Shown: positions 28,575 through 29,156 of the stretch, piece by piece
How positions within the stretch are numbered: position 1 is the stretch's first letter
Layout of the letters: each line of letters starts with the position of its first letter
Assembly: GCA_018398765.1 (NCBI GenBank)
Contig: JAHBMJ010004650.1
Coordinates: forward strand, 64,001-93,156
DNA length: 29,156 bases
Direction of reading: 5' to 3'
Origin: Chromera velia
Taxonomy: Eukaryota > Sar > Chromeraceae
Program-made: the position numbers and the translations under genes
Notes under the pieces: generated by a model
Seen by the model: only the letters and a program-made list of their open reading frames with translations
What the model was told of the DNA's origin: nothing
Database searches by the model: none

Positions 28575-29156
28575 TCAGAGATCTGCAAACGACCACAGCT
28601 GGAACCCCCGGACCAGGAAGTCTTCCTTACTGGCCAGCGGAGGAGAGTTGAACGTGGAGCAGCAGTGGGAGGAGCCTCTGAACATGTCACCGTCAATCAC
28701 AAGGGCATACGAACCTCCACCCCCCACAGCCAACGTTCGTTCATCGGTGTAAATGAAGAAGTCATTCCGAGCCGACCACATGAAAACGTGAATCGGACCA
28801 TTGACTCTTTGTGATACAATACTGTGGGTGCGGTGCATTTTGGGGGAGGCTTTTTCTGCTATCTGTGACTCTTCAGAGGTGCCTCCCCCCGGGGCCGAGG
28901 ACTGCCTCCGGAGAGGCCCCGGCACAGGCTCTGAGGTTGCGGATGCTGACGAAGCAGGTACTGCCTCTGCTGCTGAGGGGGGCTGAGATTCTTGGGGGGG
29001 GGCGCCGACTGATGATGCATTGGATGCTGCTGAGGAAGAAGAGGGGGGGAGCTCCTCTCTCAAGATTCTCTCCTTCTCCTCCCGCAACTCTTGCTCTGCT
29101 TCTTTGGCTGCTTGCCTTCGAAGCTCCTCGAAATCTGTTACATCGTCTGACTTGAA
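28575..29156 (-). CDS. TLDc-domain protein, 3' terminal part (gene runs off the window)
   Basis: The frame is open from the window edge to a TGA at 28575-28577, giving 193 residues. It falls into three parts. First is a charged, probably coiled-coil start (EELRRQAAKEAEQELREE). Next comes a Ser/Pro/Ala-rich, low-complexity linker of about 70 residues. Last is the C-terminal half of a TLDc domain: HVFMWSARNDFFIYTDE, LAVGGGGSYALVIDGD, RGSSHCCSTFNSPPLAS, then EDFLVRGFQLWSF. The GGG, the GSS-C-TF-NPPL pattern and the final LWSF-type ending are hallmarks of the family. TLDc proteins (OXR1, NCOA7, TBC1D24) are linked to oxidative-stress resistance and to binding the V-ATPase. Which of these applies is unknown. 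The N-terminal half of the domain is not next to this half. It may lie upstream beyond the linker, or be missing. There is no ATG here that looks like the true start. Confidence 0.85.
   Translation of the reverse strand, partial: FKSDDVTDFEELRRQAAKEAEQELREEKERILREELPPSSSSAASNASSVGAPPQESQPPSAAEAVPASSASATSEPVPGPLRRQSSAPGGGTSEESQIAEKASPKMHRTHSIVSQRVNGPIHVFMWSARNDFFIYTDERTLAVGGGGSYALVIDGDMFRGSSHCCSTFNSPPLASKEDFLVRGFQLWSFADL

Noticed and set aside
28118-28651. 177-codon + frame near the right end
   Set aside because: It overlaps the TLDc gene in antisense, and its Pro/Thr/Ser composition reflects a C-rich strand.

Overview
The window looks like nuclear DNA from a repeat-rich eukaryote with spliced genes. 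The evidence is GT-AG introns with long pyrimidine tracts, abundant microsatellites, a complete LTR retrotransposon and several terminal-inverted-repeat (TIR) DNA elements with 8-bp target-site duplications (TSDs). There are no operons, Shine-Dalgarno sites or bacterial genes. Intron and gene style suggest a protist or alga, perhaps a chromerid-like alveolate, but that is only a guess and nothing here fixes the taxon.

Host genes are few. A small two-exon gene near the left end (574-1373, +) encodes a 109-residue, cysteine-rich protein with a signal peptide. The right end (28575-29156, -) carries the 3' end of a gene whose product finishes with the C-terminal half of a TLDc domain. A pyrimidine-rich stretch (about 8.76-14.15 kb) holds weak exon candidates on the + strand and one natural-looking ORF on the - strand. 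I could not assemble these into a confident gene.

Most of the window is mobile or repeated DNA. From left to right: a 241-bp miniature element with perfect 17-bp TIRs and an 8-bp TSD (1905-2145); a 1.6-kb TIR element with an 8-bp TSD (2343-3934); a dispersed repeat called AB here (4212-8755), split by a 3.8-kb insertion (4757-8542) that carries AT/AG microsatellites, a ~148-bp tandem array and a 570-bp CCTT tract; two small G-run/C-run inverted-repeat elements (10668-10732, 12121-12281); and an inverted, uninterrupted AB copy (14151-14818).

The largest feature is a full-length LTR retrotransposon (16654-27615). It has 795-bp and about 818-bp LTRs, a CCGCT target duplication, a primer-binding-site candidate and a polypurine tract. 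Its internal 8.8 kb holds a decayed, stop-ridden gag reading frame with a recognisable capsid-type retrotransposon gag domain. I see no protease, reverse transcriptase, RNase H or integrase, so it looks like a gag-only, non-autonomous (TR-GAG/LARD-like) element. A 509-bp copy of the 2343-3934 family sits inside its 3' LTR. The intact 5' LTR supplies the empty site and proves the boundaries of that insertion. The layering gives a relative history: LTR element first, then the TIR element into its 3' LTR.
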